Assembly: GCF_036898095.1 (NCBI RefSeq)
Contig: NC_090757.1
Location: 75,743,452-75,807,451 of the forward strand
Direction: 5' to 3'
Source: Palaemon carinicauda
Taxonomy: Eukaryota; Arthropoda; Malacostraca; Decapoda; Palaemonidae
Length of the DNA: 64,000 nucleotides
Positions 20,702-29,972 of this stretch are shown here, piece after piece. The notes below the pieces were generated by a model that did no database searches, was not told the DNA's origin, and saw only the letters and a program-made list of their open reading frames with translations. The first letter of the stretch is position 1; each line of letters begins with the position of its first letter. The position numbers were made by a program, and so were the translations under genes.

Positions 20702-22541
20702 AGTGCTTCCGGTGGGAGGAAGACTCCACCAATTCCAGGATCGTTGGACCTTCGATCCCTGGGCGCACAGCATCGTCAAGAAGGGACTAGGCTGGAGCTG
20801 GACGCAACCACCCCTAGCCTTCCAGCAATTATTTCAACAGTCAACCCCCCTCCTAGAAGAATATGTCCTAGAACTCTTGAACAAGAAGGTGATCAGGAGG
20901 GAAAAGTCAACCAGGTTCCAAGGGAGACTATTTTGCGTTCCCAAGAAGGACTCCGACAAACTCAGAGTCATTCTAGACTTATCCCCTCTCAACAAGTTCA
21001 TTGCGAACAACAAGTTCAAGATGCTGACTCTCCAACAAATAAGGACCCTTCTGCCTCAAGGGGCCTACATGGTCTCCATAGACCTGGCGGATGCCTACTG
21101 GCACGTTCCAATGAATCATCACGCTTCTTCTTACCTAGGATTTCGACTCCAAAGGAAAAGTTACGCCTTCAGGGCCATGCCCTTCGGGCTCAACGTGGCT
21201 CCACGGATCTTCACCAAGCTGGCAGACGCCATCGTCCAACAGCTCCACCTTCGCGGCGTCCAAGTGATGGCCTACCTAGACGACTTGCTGGTCTGGGCGA
21301 CATCGCCCGAAGATTGTGTAAGAGCCTGCAACAAAGTCACCCAGTTCCTAGAGCATCTGGGATTCAAGATAAACACCGAGAAATCTCGCCTCTCTCCAGC
21401 TCAGAAGTTCCAATGGTTGGGAATCCATTGGGATCTTCAGTCACACCGCCTTTCCATCCCGCAGAAGAAAAGGAAGGAAATAGCAGGGTCTGTCAGAAGA
21501 CTGCTGAAATCCAAACGGATCTCAAGACGGCAGCAGGAACAAGTTCTTGGCTCTCTACAGTTCGCCTCTGTGACAAACCCAGTGCTTCGCTCACAGCTAA
21601 AGGATGCCGCGGGAGTCTGGAGACGTTTCGCATCCATCGCTCGAAGAGACCTCAAGAGACGGCTTCCAAACAGACTTCGCTTACTATTAAAGCCGTGGTC
21701 AGAAGCAAAGGCCCTGAAAAGGTCCATTCCTCTTCAGCACCCGCCTCCATCGATCAACATCCACACGGACGCTTCACTGAAGGGTTGGGGAGGTCACTCC
21801 CATCAACGACAGGTTCAGGGAACATGGTCTCCCCTATTCAAGACGTTTCACATCAACATCTTGGAGGCCATGGCGGTTCTTCTCACCCTGAAGAAACTCT
21901 CCCCGCCTCCCTCGATCCACATCCGTCTGACTCTGGACAACTCGGTGGTAGTCAGATGTCTCAATCGTCAGGGCTCGAGATCTCCCCAGATAAATCAGGT
22001 ACTTCTTCCGATCTTTCGTCTGGCAGAAAAGAAGAAATGGCACCTGTCTGCAGTTCACCTACAAGGATTCCGCAACGTGACGGCGGACGCTCTATCACGG
22101 ACAAGCCCAATAGAGTCAGAATGGTCTCTAGACGCAAGATCATTCTCCTTCATCTCTCACCAAGTCCCGGAACTTCAGATCGATTTCTTCGCAACGAGCG
22201 ACAACAATCAACTTCCTCGATATGTGGCCCCGTACGAGGACCCCAAGGCAAAAGCAGTGGATGCCATGTCACTGGATTGGAACAGATGGTCCAGGATATA
22301 CCTGTTCCCTCCCCCCAACCTTCTGCTGAAAGTCCTCTCCAAACTGAGAACCTTCAAAGAGACAGCGGCCCTAGTGGCTCCCAAGTGGCCCCTGAGCAAT
22401 TGGTACCCTCTGGTCCTGGAGCTGCAGCCCACGCTGATCCCCCTACTGGGCCCAATTCTCTCTCAACAAGTACAGAAGTCGACTGTCTTCGCTTCATCAC
22501 TGAAAGTCAGGGACCTTCATCTCATGATTTTCTCTCCTTAG
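20304..22541 (+). CDS. Reverse transcriptase / RNase H polyprotein of element 1
   Basis: The frame is open for 745 codons and overlaps the end of gag in the +1 phase; the RT-like part starts near 20702 (GGRLHQFQDRW). The fingers and palm have GRLFCVPKKDSDKLRVILDL, SIDLADAYWHVPM, AMPFGLNVAPRIF and the catalytic YLDD (21273-21284, residues 324-327). RNase H follows with HTDASLKGWGG (Asp at residue 489), LEAMAVLL and ADALSR. The last ~130 residues (IDFFATSDNNQLPRY, DAMSLDW, YLFPPPNLL, APKWPLSNWYP) are the conserved block that follows RNase H in DIRS elements, often assigned to a Dam-like methyltransferase region; I see no DPPY motif. There are no stops or frameshifts, so the enzyme may be active. 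The start codon is uncertain; frameshifting from gag or reinitiation are both possible. Confidence 0.9.
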   Translation: MQTRPPRRTGTFSTSGACREKGKPLRKMALNLRGSLRNRNPSNINRDGSFRVPLLPKWPHSHSRPFSWSLNWWCRSHRSLPLHLSNRLLTFVPEVGAQTEVPAEIRLAAPPEAEVERELAAEVANPRDTRSNEVLPVGGRLHQFQDRWTFDPWAHSIVKKGLGWSWTQPPLAFQQLFQQSTPLLEEYVLELLNKKVIRREKSTRFQGRLFCVPKKDSDKLRVILDLSPLNKFIANNKFKMLTLQQIRTLLPQGAYMVSIDLADAYWHVPMNHHASSYLGFRLQRKSYAFRAMPFGLNVAPRIFTKLADAIVQQLHLRGVQVMAYLDDLLVWATSPEDCVRACNKVTQFLEHLGFKINTEKSRLSPAQKFQWLGIHWDLQSHRLSIPQKKRKEIAGSVRRLLKSKRISRRQQEQVLGSLQFASVTNPVLRSQLKDAAGVWRRFASIARRDLKRRLPNRLRLLLKPWSEAKALKRSIPLQHPPPSINIHTDASLKGWGGHSHQRQVQGTWSPLFKTFHINILEAMAVLLTLKKLSPPPSIHIRLTLDNSVVVRCLNRQGSRSPQINQVLLPIFRLAEKKKWHLSAVHLQGFRNVTADALSRTSPIESEWSLDARSFSFISHQVPELQIDFFATSDNNQLPRYVAPYEDPKAKAVDAMSLDWNRWSRIYLFPPPNLLLKVLSKLRTFKETAALVAPKWPLSNWYPLVLELQPTLIPLLGPILSQQVQKSTVFASSLKVRDLHLMIFSP

Positions 22542-23503
22542 CCGCAAAGAAAAGGTTTGGAATCTCAAAGAAAAGTCTAGACTTCCTCGAGGAATACAAG
22601 ACTGAATCCACACGACGGCAATACGAATCTTCCTGGAGAAAGTGGGTCTCGTTCGTCAAAGCCAAAAAGGCTACGGAAATCACCATTGATTTTTGCATGT
22701 CCTTCTTCATTCACCTTCATGGACAAGGCTTAGCAGCCAACACGATTTCCACCTGCAAATCGGCTTTGACTAGACCACTACTGTATGCTTTCCAGATTGA
22801 TCTGTCCAGTGATATCTTCAATAAACTACCAAAGGCATGCGCTATACTACGCCGAGCACCTCCGCCAAAACCTATCTCCTGGTCCCTGGACAAGGTGCTC
22901 CATTTTGCCTCTAACCTGGACAACGATTCGTGCCCTCTAAAAGACCTGACTCAAAAAGTTATCTTCCTTTTTGCTCTCGCCTCGGGAGCCCGAGTCAGCA
23001 AAATAGTGGCATTGTCAAGAGACGAGGGTCATATCCTGTTCGCAGATACAGGAGAACTTACCCTCTTCCCTGATCCGACGTTTCTCGCAAAGAATGAACT
23101 ACCCACCAAGAGATGGGGCCCTTGGAGAATCTGCCCCCTGAAGGAAGATGTCTCTCTATGCCCAGTGGAAAGTCTTAAGGTCTATCTTCGAAGAACTTCA
23201 GACTTCGGTGGAGGACAACTCTTCAAAGGAGAAACATCGGGTGGTGACCTGTCACTGAAACAACTAAGAGCGAAAATCACCTACTTCATTCGCAGAGCGG
23301 ATCCTGACAGTACACCCGCAGGTCATGATCCTAGAAAAGTCGCGTCTTCTCTGAATTTCTTCCAGAGCATGGATTCCGAAAGCCTCAAGAGCTTCACAGG
23401 GTGGAAATCGTCGCGCGTTTTCTTCAAGCACTATGCGAAGCAAGTGCATGAAGTTAAACATTTCGTGGTAGCCGCAGGTAGTGTTATGAAACCTGCCGTT
23501 TAA
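20744..23503 (+). CDS. Tyrosine recombinase frame of element 1
   Basis: The recombinase domain occupies the last ~330 codons (about 22500-23503): RRQYESSWRKWVSFVK, LAANTISTCKSAL, LFALASGARVSKIVALSRD, FLAKNE, HDPRKVASS and FTGWKSSRVFFKHYAK. The catalytic set is complete: Arg 750 (SGAR), His 861, Arg 864 (HDPR) and Tyr 897 (HY). This enzyme class inserts the circular DNA form of DIRS elements. The first ~590 codons run in the -1 frame of the RT gene and are Ser/Pro/Arg/Gln-rich without a known domain; they may not be translated. Elements 3 and 4 also keep this frame open. The stop is TAA at 23503. Confidence 0.88.
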   Translation: MDLRSLGAQHRQEGTRLELDATTPSLPAIISTVNPPPRRICPRTLEQEGDQEGKVNQVPRETILRSQEGLRQTQSHSRLIPSQQVHCEQQVQDADSPTNKDPSASRGLHGLHRPGGCLLARSNESSRFFLPRISTPKEKLRLQGHALRAQRGSTDLHQAGRRHRPTAPPSRRPSDGLPRRLAGLGDIARRLCKSLQQSHPVPRASGIQDKHREISPLSSSEVPMVGNPLGSSVTPPFHPAEEKEGNSRVCQKTAEIQTDLKTAAGTSSWLSTVRLCDKPSASLTAKGCRGSLETFRIHRSKRPQETASKQTSLTIKAVVRSKGPEKVHSSSAPASIDQHPHGRFTEGLGRSLPSTTGSGNMVSPIQDVSHQHLGGHGGSSHPEETLPASLDPHPSDSGQLGGSQMSQSSGLEISPDKSGTSSDLSSGRKEEMAPVCSSPTRIPQRDGGRSITDKPNRVRMVSRRKIILLHLSPSPGTSDRFLRNERQQSTSSICGPVRGPQGKSSGCHVTGLEQMVQDIPVPSPQPSAESPLQTENLQRDSGPSGSQVAPEQLVPSGPGAAAHADPPTGPNSLSTSTEVDCLRFITESQGPSSHDFLSLAAKKRFGISKKSLDFLEEYKTESTRRQYESSWRKWVSFVKAKKATEITIDFCMSFFIHLHGQGLAANTISTCKSALTRPLLYAFQIDLSSDIFNKLPKACAILRRAPPPKPISWSLDKVLHFASNLDNDSCPLKDLTQKVIFLFALASGARVSKIVALSRDEGHILFADTGELTLFPDPTFLAKNELPTKRWGPWRICPLKEDVSLCPVESLKVYLRRTSDFGGGQLFKGETSGGDLSLKQLRAKITYFIRRADPDSTPAGHDPRKVASSLNFFQSMDSESLKSFTGWKSSRVFFKHYAKQVHEVKHFVVAAGSVMKPAV

Positions 23504-23847
23504 CTCTGCATAGAACAGTGAGTTACTTGGGACTTTAACTCTACGGGTGCCTGTGTTGACCCTCTTGTGATACATAGTGATTTCATGGACACTTAGTGTT
23601 TCTAATAGACTGTTCTTATCAAGGTGAAATGTCATAGACTTCACATGAGTGCCACATGCTCTAGGGCATGATGTGTTTTTATTTGATAAAGACTGACGTT
23701 CCTCTGGAACTTGTGTTTCTAAAAGTCAAATTTCTTTCAGATTCAAGATTGAAGTCTTTTGTTTTCTATGTATATTATTCTCTATTATTGTAAATTAACT
23801 TTACACTTATTATTGCAATTGTTATCACAATAATCTGCAATCTATGA

Positions 23848-23853
23848 AATAAA
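23848..23853 (+). promoter_or_regulatory. Possible polyadenylation signal of element 1
   Basis: AATAAA lies 345 bases after the recombinase stop and is followed by a T-rich stretch. This is plausible for a pol II transcript but not unique in AT-rich sequence. Confidence 0.35.
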
Positions 23854-24352
23854 ATGTCTATTTTATTACATGTGCGTCTCTCTCCGCTCCTATTATTTAT
23901 TATGAAATATATGATTGTCATAGTTTCATTTAACCCCTTCCTTTTGAATGAGAAGAATAATATAAATTTACTTGTATTATATACTCACCCATGCTGTGTA
24001 ATATTGCTACCCGAATACTTACCTTCGTCCTGCCTTCGAGACCAGATTGATCTCTCCTCCAAGGAGCGTAGTGATTTTTTATCACTTACCTATGCTTGAT
24101 ATTGTTCCTACCCGAATACTAACCTTCTGTCTTGTCTCCCAGTCCTGCACGAACTCTCCGCAGGGTGAGTAGCCCTTCAATGATCACTTCGAGATATTGG
24201 TATGGTCCACCGGGACTTCTCTGCTAGGGGGTCAGGAAGCTGGATCCCCACGGAAACTCTAGCGAGGACACTTTACATACCTCTATTCGAAGCCCTTGGC
24301 ACTTGTATAAAAAGGGGAAAACTTCCACGAAACATTAATTCTCTGGTACACT

Positions 24353-24460
24353 TCCATCAGGACGTCATGGCTTGAGCCCAAAAAACAGATTTTGAGCGAA
24401 GCGAAAAATCTATTTTTTGGTGAGATAGCCATGACGTCCTGATGGACCCTCCCGTCTATT
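24353..24460 (+). repeat. Internal complementary region of element 1 (circle-junction copy)
   Basis: CCATCAGGACGTCATGGCTT then GAGCCCAAAAA is the complement of the left terminus (16201-16235). It is joined directly to CAGATTTTGAGCGAAGCG then AAAAATCTATTTTTTGGTGA, the complement of the right terminus (24862-24910). The two fuse exactly as the two ends would in a circular molecule. This is the diagnostic DIRS feature used to regenerate the termini. Confidence 0.9.
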
Positions 24461-24527
24461 CTAGTCCAGCCTTTCAGGCCCCGTCCTGTTCTGCTGTATC
24501 ATGGAGATTAGCAAGAAGCTGGCCTCA

Positions 24528-24914
24528 GGATGAGGACGGACGTGACGTCATTTAGCAATGGCGCCTGTTTGTTTACGTTTCGAGTACCAAAAGCAGCCAC
24601 GGACGAGTGTAACTGTGGAACGGCTTCCCAGTTATTCTCCACCTTTCCATATCGAAGTGTTAACTCTATATGGGGTGCAGATAGCTATATGGCGTGTCAA
24701 TACATGCGTCCCCTGTTGATATACGATATCCTAGAGGGAAACCTTTAGGGTACTCGCACCAGAAGTTAGAATTCTGTGACAACCTTTAGTCTAATTCTCT
24801 GAGAATATCCCTGTAGTCAAATATACCCAAGGAAGCTACTGAAGGAACCTTCCATCAGGACATCATGGCTATCTCACCCAAAAATAGATTTTTCGTTCGC
24901 TCAAAATCCGTTTT
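24528..24914 (+). repeat. Right inverted terminal repeat of element 1
   Basis: It pairs with 16215-16552 and adds a ~45 base extension (TCTCACCCAAAAATAG, CGTTCGCTCAAAATCCG) absent from the left end. The flanking TTTT is shared with the target. Confidence 0.88.
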
Positions 24915-24950
24915 AGTTCAGAAAGTTTGCAATGGTTTCCTTAAGTAAAT
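24915..24950 (+). repeat. Exon-donor minisatellite, segment 2
   Basis: Half a unit (GTTCAGAAAGTTTGCAATGG, TTTCCTTAAGTAAAT) lies between element 1 and the next insertion. Confidence 0.8.
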
Positions 24951-25860
24951 CCAGGTTGTTGTCGACTTACGACCAAGATAGGGACAGAGTCGATCTGGAC
25001 ATACGTCAAAGTTAAAAAGTGAAACTTCCATAGATATACTGCATCATGATTTTGTAATTATCTAAGTCATATTTTATCACTATTTTATTACTGTATATCA
25101 TTTCATTTTTTTTATCTTATGCTTTATTAAAGCAGTTTTGTATTCAATTTTTCAATTTCAGAAGCATTTTAACAATTGACACTTACCAACTTTTTTTTTA
25201 TTAACTTTGGTTGCAATCAGCTGATCTGAAGGTCCCGCTACTGTATCGAGAGACTACTCGCATATGAATAACATGGTTTATTGTGTATATAATTTCTCAA
25301 CTTATGCAATTGATTGATTATGAGTTATCTGGCATCCTGACATCTAAGTTAACTTATGCGAAATAACTTCATGATGAACATCACATCTGCACCATTATGT
25401 TACAGGATATCTTTGTGTTCATACAGTTCGTTTATAGCCATTATTATTGGTTATCATACAAATATATTCTCTCTCTTTCTGTTTGTGTGTACAGGTAGTT
25501 CATTTTTTAAGCTTCAAACAGTATTTAATTTTTAGTTCATTACTAAGCCTTCATATTTCATTAAACATTATTGTGGTTAATTTTGGTTTATTAAAGCATG
25601 TTTGTATTATATTTTTCAATTTTGGGAGTACTCCAATAATCAACAATGACTTGTTTTACATTTGGTTTTCATCAGCTGATATTGGTAGCGCTGCTGCATT
25701 GCGAGTATGCTCACATACAAATAACAAGGATTATTTTTATATAATTTTTCTTTAACTTATTCAAAATATCTTTGCAATGACTATTACATCAGCACCAATA
25801 TATTATAGGATATCAGTTTCCATACAGTTTGTTTATAGCCAATATTGCTATATGAATATA

Positions 25861-25951
<91 letters not shown>

Positions 25952-26845
25952 TGTATTTTGACTTAATTCACAATTAAATCTTCCTATTTCTTTAGACATA
26001 ATTAGAAATTCTTTGTATCATTACTCGATGTTTCGGTTATGGGAATACTACTGTAATATTACTTAGTAACGCATCAAAGGGAAATCACTTGATTTGCCAC
26101 TTGCCTTCCAGCATAATTATGACGCCATCAGACTTGTTTTACTAAATTTATGGTAAGTAATGGTATTCTCATAACTGATACAGACAGCTGAAACACTTGA
26201 TATCGTTACTCGATTTTTAATAATGGGAATGATAAGATTAATCGGTAAAACACTGAAAGGAAATAATTTGGTTTGCTAGCATGCCTTCTGCCAGAAATAT
26301 GACCTCAAGGACATGAGACATGAACTCGACAAAGAATGACTTGCGAAACATGTAAAACTCTTTTCATTTTTCTTGCAAGAAATGAAAGAAAATACTAGCA
26401 CACCAAGCAAAAGTATTTAATTTTATAATGAAAATAAAATATATTTCTAAGAAAATATTTGTCCTATTAAGTGTACCATCAATAGCTAATTATCGATCTA
26501 ATATCAGAGATGAAAAAGAACTAGCGTAGAGTCAAATAGTAGTACAGTATTTATAACCGATACAGACCTACAAAGTACTTTGTATCGTTTCTTGATATTT
26601 CGATAATTTGAATACTAATACTAATTATTAGCTTATTGGAAAGAAATCACTCTATTACATGCTCGCTTTCCGCTGGAAATATGACATCACCAGACATATG
26701 ATATGAACTTGACAGATATTAAAAATTTTCTATATTTTTTACTGAATATTTGTCCTATTAGTGTACTGTTTCCGACATACTTGTGATGTCCACAGTGAAA
26801 AGTGGTTGTAAAGTCAAACAGTGGTAAGTCGACAACTACCTGTAT
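24951..26845 (+). mobile_element. Non-autonomous DNA element with ~23 bp inverted ends
   Basis: The left end CAGGTTGTTGTCGACTTACG and the right end GGTAAGTCGACAACTACCTG form inverted repeats with two mismatches over their outer bases. Minisatellite sequence on both sides fixes the boundaries, with a TA at the right flank as expected for a Tc1/mariner/pogo insertion. No transposase frame is present. The inside is built from repeats: ~25060-25450 recurs at ~25500-25865, and a ~135 bp block occurs three times (26025-26145, 26195-26330, 26577-26715), each with GAAATATGAC or a variant. It also holds a (TC)n tract. Confidence 0.78.
25865..25947 (+). repeat. (TC)n microsatellite
   Basis: About 41 TC units lie inside the non-autonomous DNA element; the first internal duplicate carries a shorter TCTC tract at the same place (25470). 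Confidence 0.97.
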
Positions 26846-27002
26846 GAGCTAATCTTCTACGTATATTCAGTAAAGAAAGTGTGGAATGGGTTCCTTACGT
26901 GGATATGTGCTAATTTTCTTTGCACATTCAGTACAGCAAGTGTAAAATGTATTCTCTTAAGTAGATATGTGCTAATCATCTTTCTACTGTACATTCGGTT
27001 GT
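26846..27002 (+). repeat. Exon-donor minisatellite, segment 3 (~2.5 copies)
   Basis: This continues the unit interrupted at 24950: GAGCTAATCTTCTACGTATA, TTCAGTAAAGAAAGTGTGG, AATGGGTTCCTTACGTGG. The donor positions are degenerate in two copies. Confidence 0.85.
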
Positions 27003-27857
27003 GGTGGCCAGTGTGGTAACGTCCCTGATTGGTGGACACTAGACTGTGGCTCAAGTCCCGCTCAAACTCGTTAGTTCCTTTGATTGCTGCAACCTCACCA
27101 TCCTTGTGAACTATGGATGGGAGGTTTGGGGGAGCCTATAGGTCTATATGCTGAGTCAGCCATTGCCTGACCCTCCTTGGTCCTAGCTTGGGTTAAGAGG
27201 GGGCTTGGATGCTGATCATATGTATATGTGGTTAGTCTCCAGGTCATTGTCCTGCTTTATAGGGCAATGACACTGTCCCTTGCCTCTGTTATTCATGAGT
27301 GGTCTTTAAAACCTTTGTTTTTTATGTATGTAATAGGTTGGCCAGGACACCAGCCACCCGTTGATATACTACCGCTAAGTACTTTGACTGGTCAGACAGT
27401 ACAGTACTGCATTGGACCCCTCTCTCTGGTTACAGCTCATTTTGTCTTTGCCTACACATACATCAAATAGTCTCGCCTATTCTTACCATATTCTCCTCTG
27501 TCATACATCTGGCAACACTGAGATTACCAAACAATTCTTCTTCACTCAAGGGGTTGACAACTGCAATGTAATTTTACAGTGGCTACTTTTCTCTTGGTAA
27601 GTGTAGAAGAGACTCTAGCCATGGTAAACAGCTCTTCTAGGAGAAGGACACTCCAAAATCAAACCATTGTTTTTTAGTCTTGGGTAGTTCCATAGCCTCT
27701 GTACCATGGTCTTCCACTGTCTTGGATTAGAGTTCTCTTGCTTGTGGGTACACTTGGGCATGCTGTTCTATCCTATTTCTCTTCCTCTTGTTTTTTTTTT
27801 GTTTTTTTGTTGAAATTGGGTTAAAGCCTAGCTTGTAATAATAATGATAATTAATGT
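27003..27857 (+). mobile_element. tRNA-derived SINE-like element with a LINE-type 3' tail
   Basis: A pol III-type promoter is visible: box A TGGCCAGTGTGG (27005) and box B GGCTCAAGTCC (27048), spaced as in tRNA-derived SINEs. A body of ~750 bp follows, ending AGCTTGTAATAATAATGATAA, very like the 3' end of the LINE fragments at 12750-12776 and 14336-14390. Minisatellite sequence flanks both sides. It is long for a SINE, so it could be a composite of a SINE and other sequence. No protein is encoded. Confidence 0.62.
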
Positions 27858-28608
27858 TAAATGGGTTCCTAGGGTAGCTATTTACTAATCTTCTACATAA
27901 GTTCAGGGCAGTACAGTAAGTGTAGAATGGGTTCTAGAAGTAGATATGTGCTAATCTCCTATGTACAATTAGTACAGTAAGTGTGGAATTGGTTCCTTAA
28001 GAAGATATGTGCTAATCTTCTATGTAGATATGTAAATCCAGTACATTAAGTGTGAATTGGATTCCTAAAGTAAATATGTGTTTATCTTCTACGTACATCC
28101 AGTGCAGTAAGTGTAGATATGTACTAATCTATGTATATTCAGCATAGCAAGTGTGGAATGTATTCCTTAAGCAGATACAGTATGTGCTAATCTACGTACA
28201 TTCAGTGCAGGAAGAGTGGAATGGATTCTTTACGTATATATGTGCTAATCTTCAACATACATTCCGTATAGCAAACAAGTAATGGGTTCCTTAAGTAGAT
28301 ATGTGCTAATCTCCTATGTACATTCAGTGCAGTAAGTTTGGAATGGGCTCCTTAAGTAGAAATGTGCTAATCTACATGCATTCAGTATAGTAAGTGTGGA
28401 ATATATTTGTTAGGTAGACGTGGGCTAATCTTTTAATTACATTCAGTGCTGTAAGTGTAGAATGGTTTCCTTAAGTAGATAGGAGCTAATTTATGAATAT
28501 TCAGTACAGCAAGTGTGAAATGTGTTCCCTAAGTAGATTTGTGCTAATCATCTCCATACATAAAGTGCAGCAAGTGTGGAAAGGGTTCCTTAAGCATATA
28601 TGTGTTTA
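27858..28608 (+). repeat. Exon-donor minisatellite, segment 4 (~13 copies)
   Basis: The same ~60 bp unit continues, most copies with CAGTAAGTGTGGAA or one-base variants. It stops at the left end of DIRS element 2. Confidence 0.9.
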
Positions 28609-28624
28609 TTTTAAATATTTAACT

Positions 28625-28775
28625 TAGCCGGTGGATATATATGTAGCTAACGTCTCCGACGGTCGACAGATTAAAAAAACTCACGAGCGATCGCCGTGGT
28701 GGTTGCTGGGTGTGACCACTAGCGCCGACTGCCGGCCAGGTACCACATATATTTCCCCAGGAATTCAGTTATTCT
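28625..28775 (+). repeat. Left inverted terminal repeat of element 2
   Basis: CTTAGCCGGTGGATATATAT through GGTACCACATATATTTCCCC matches the complement of 34975-35128, including GATCGCCGTGGTGGTTGCTG. Confidence 0.88.
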
Positions 28776-29972
28776 CTGTCGATTCAGTTCTTCTCTGTCG
28801 GTTGAAATGACAACATTGGTTCCGCTTGCGCTTAACCTCAAAGTTTTCAACTACTGTAATTGGTGAAGTACTTTTTTCATGGTTTTATGGCTTTCGCCGT
28901 GTTGGATTATTCTCAAACAATAAGATCTTCAATAGAAACTTTTTGAAAGGAGAGAAAAATTTTTACCCCTTTTTTTTTTTTTTTAATCTCTCTCTGGATT
29001 TTCCATAGAGAGAGAGATGGCCGACCCTTCCTTCAGTGTACGGAAGTGTGTTAAAGGCTTTTAGTTTTTAGTAATTTTATATTTTTTATAAGCGACCTAT
29101 GCCTATCCTTTGTAGGCAGTACTGACTTGGAAAAGGAAGTTAAGTAACGTTGAGCCCATTCAACTTTTATATTTTATATTTTTATAGATTGATGGGATTA
29201 ATATTTTTAGAAAATATTTTAAGTGATTTTTTTGTCTTTTAAAATTTATTCTTTGAATAGTCTTCGTTGTTTTCAAAGATGAACTTCGTTAAGTTTATTT
29301 ATGCTACGCAGTTTGCTCTCTATCGTTATGATAGAAAGAGAATCGCGGTGTCACTTTGCAGAAGAGTTAATCGATTTTGACGTTTAGTTTATTCTGCTTA
29401 CAAACTGAAGTTTTTTTTTTTTTTAAATACTTTTTAAAAGGAACATGTTATTTTGCATTTCTTAGTCCATTTAGTATTTTTCTTTAATCAAATAACCTTT
29501 TATTGACGAAGAGTAAATGAGCCAATACTCTTGTGACAAGAACCGTGTGTCATTGAAGAGAGAGAGAGAACGATCCAAATCTTTGTTCTCGTCTCAAGTC
29601 TCTATACAAGGAGTTTGGGAGTGAGTATCGTTGTTCTTCTCGATTCAGTTATTTACTCTCGTTCCAAGTCTGTACAGAGAGAAAGAGAGAGAGAGAGAGG
29701 ATAAAACGTAGTCTTTCACGTTCTAGTTTTTGTTCTCATCCCAAGGCACTGTACAGTTAGAGATAGAAAATGTAGTCCTTAGCGATCTAGTTTTTTAGTC
29801 TCCTCCCAAGTCACTGATAATTTTTAACTTTATATATTTCCATTTTATTATATATATGTATATGTTTATTAATTTTTGCATGTGTGATACATTATGTACT
29901 AATGAGCTTACATTATACAACATATTTCACAATTCTAACCTTTTGATTTAAGGGAGAATTGCTTGCTTCAGT
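28776..29972 (+). other. Leader of element 2, no gene recognised
   Basis: This AT-rich stretch holds several AGAGAG runs (for example 29009-29020 and 29680-29700) and no frame resembling gag. A leader or intron role is only inferred. Confidence 0.45.

Larger units (their letters stand above)
16201..24914 (+). mobile_element. DIRS-type retrotransposon, element 1 (nearly intact)
   Basis: This 8.7 kb element has left and right inverted terminal repeats (~335 bp), a ~2 kb leader, gag, RT/RNase H, a tyrosine recombinase in an overlapping frame, and an internal complementary region just before the right repeat. DIRS elements are thought to integrate as circles using the tyrosine recombinase instead of an integrase. 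The only coding lesion I find is one TAA near the start of gag. Minisatellite sequence flanks both ends, so the boundaries are firm to within a few T residues. Confidence 0.93.

Noticed and set aside
16201..24914. LTR retrotransposon reading of the terminal repeats
   Set aside because: The terminal repeats are inverted, no protease or integrase is present, a tyrosine recombinase with R, HxxR and Y is, and the internal complementary region matches DIRS.
27003..27080. Functional tRNA gene
   Set aside because: Box A and B are present but an acceptor stem and cloverleaf are not convincing, and the sequence continues into a repeat body with a LINE-like tail.
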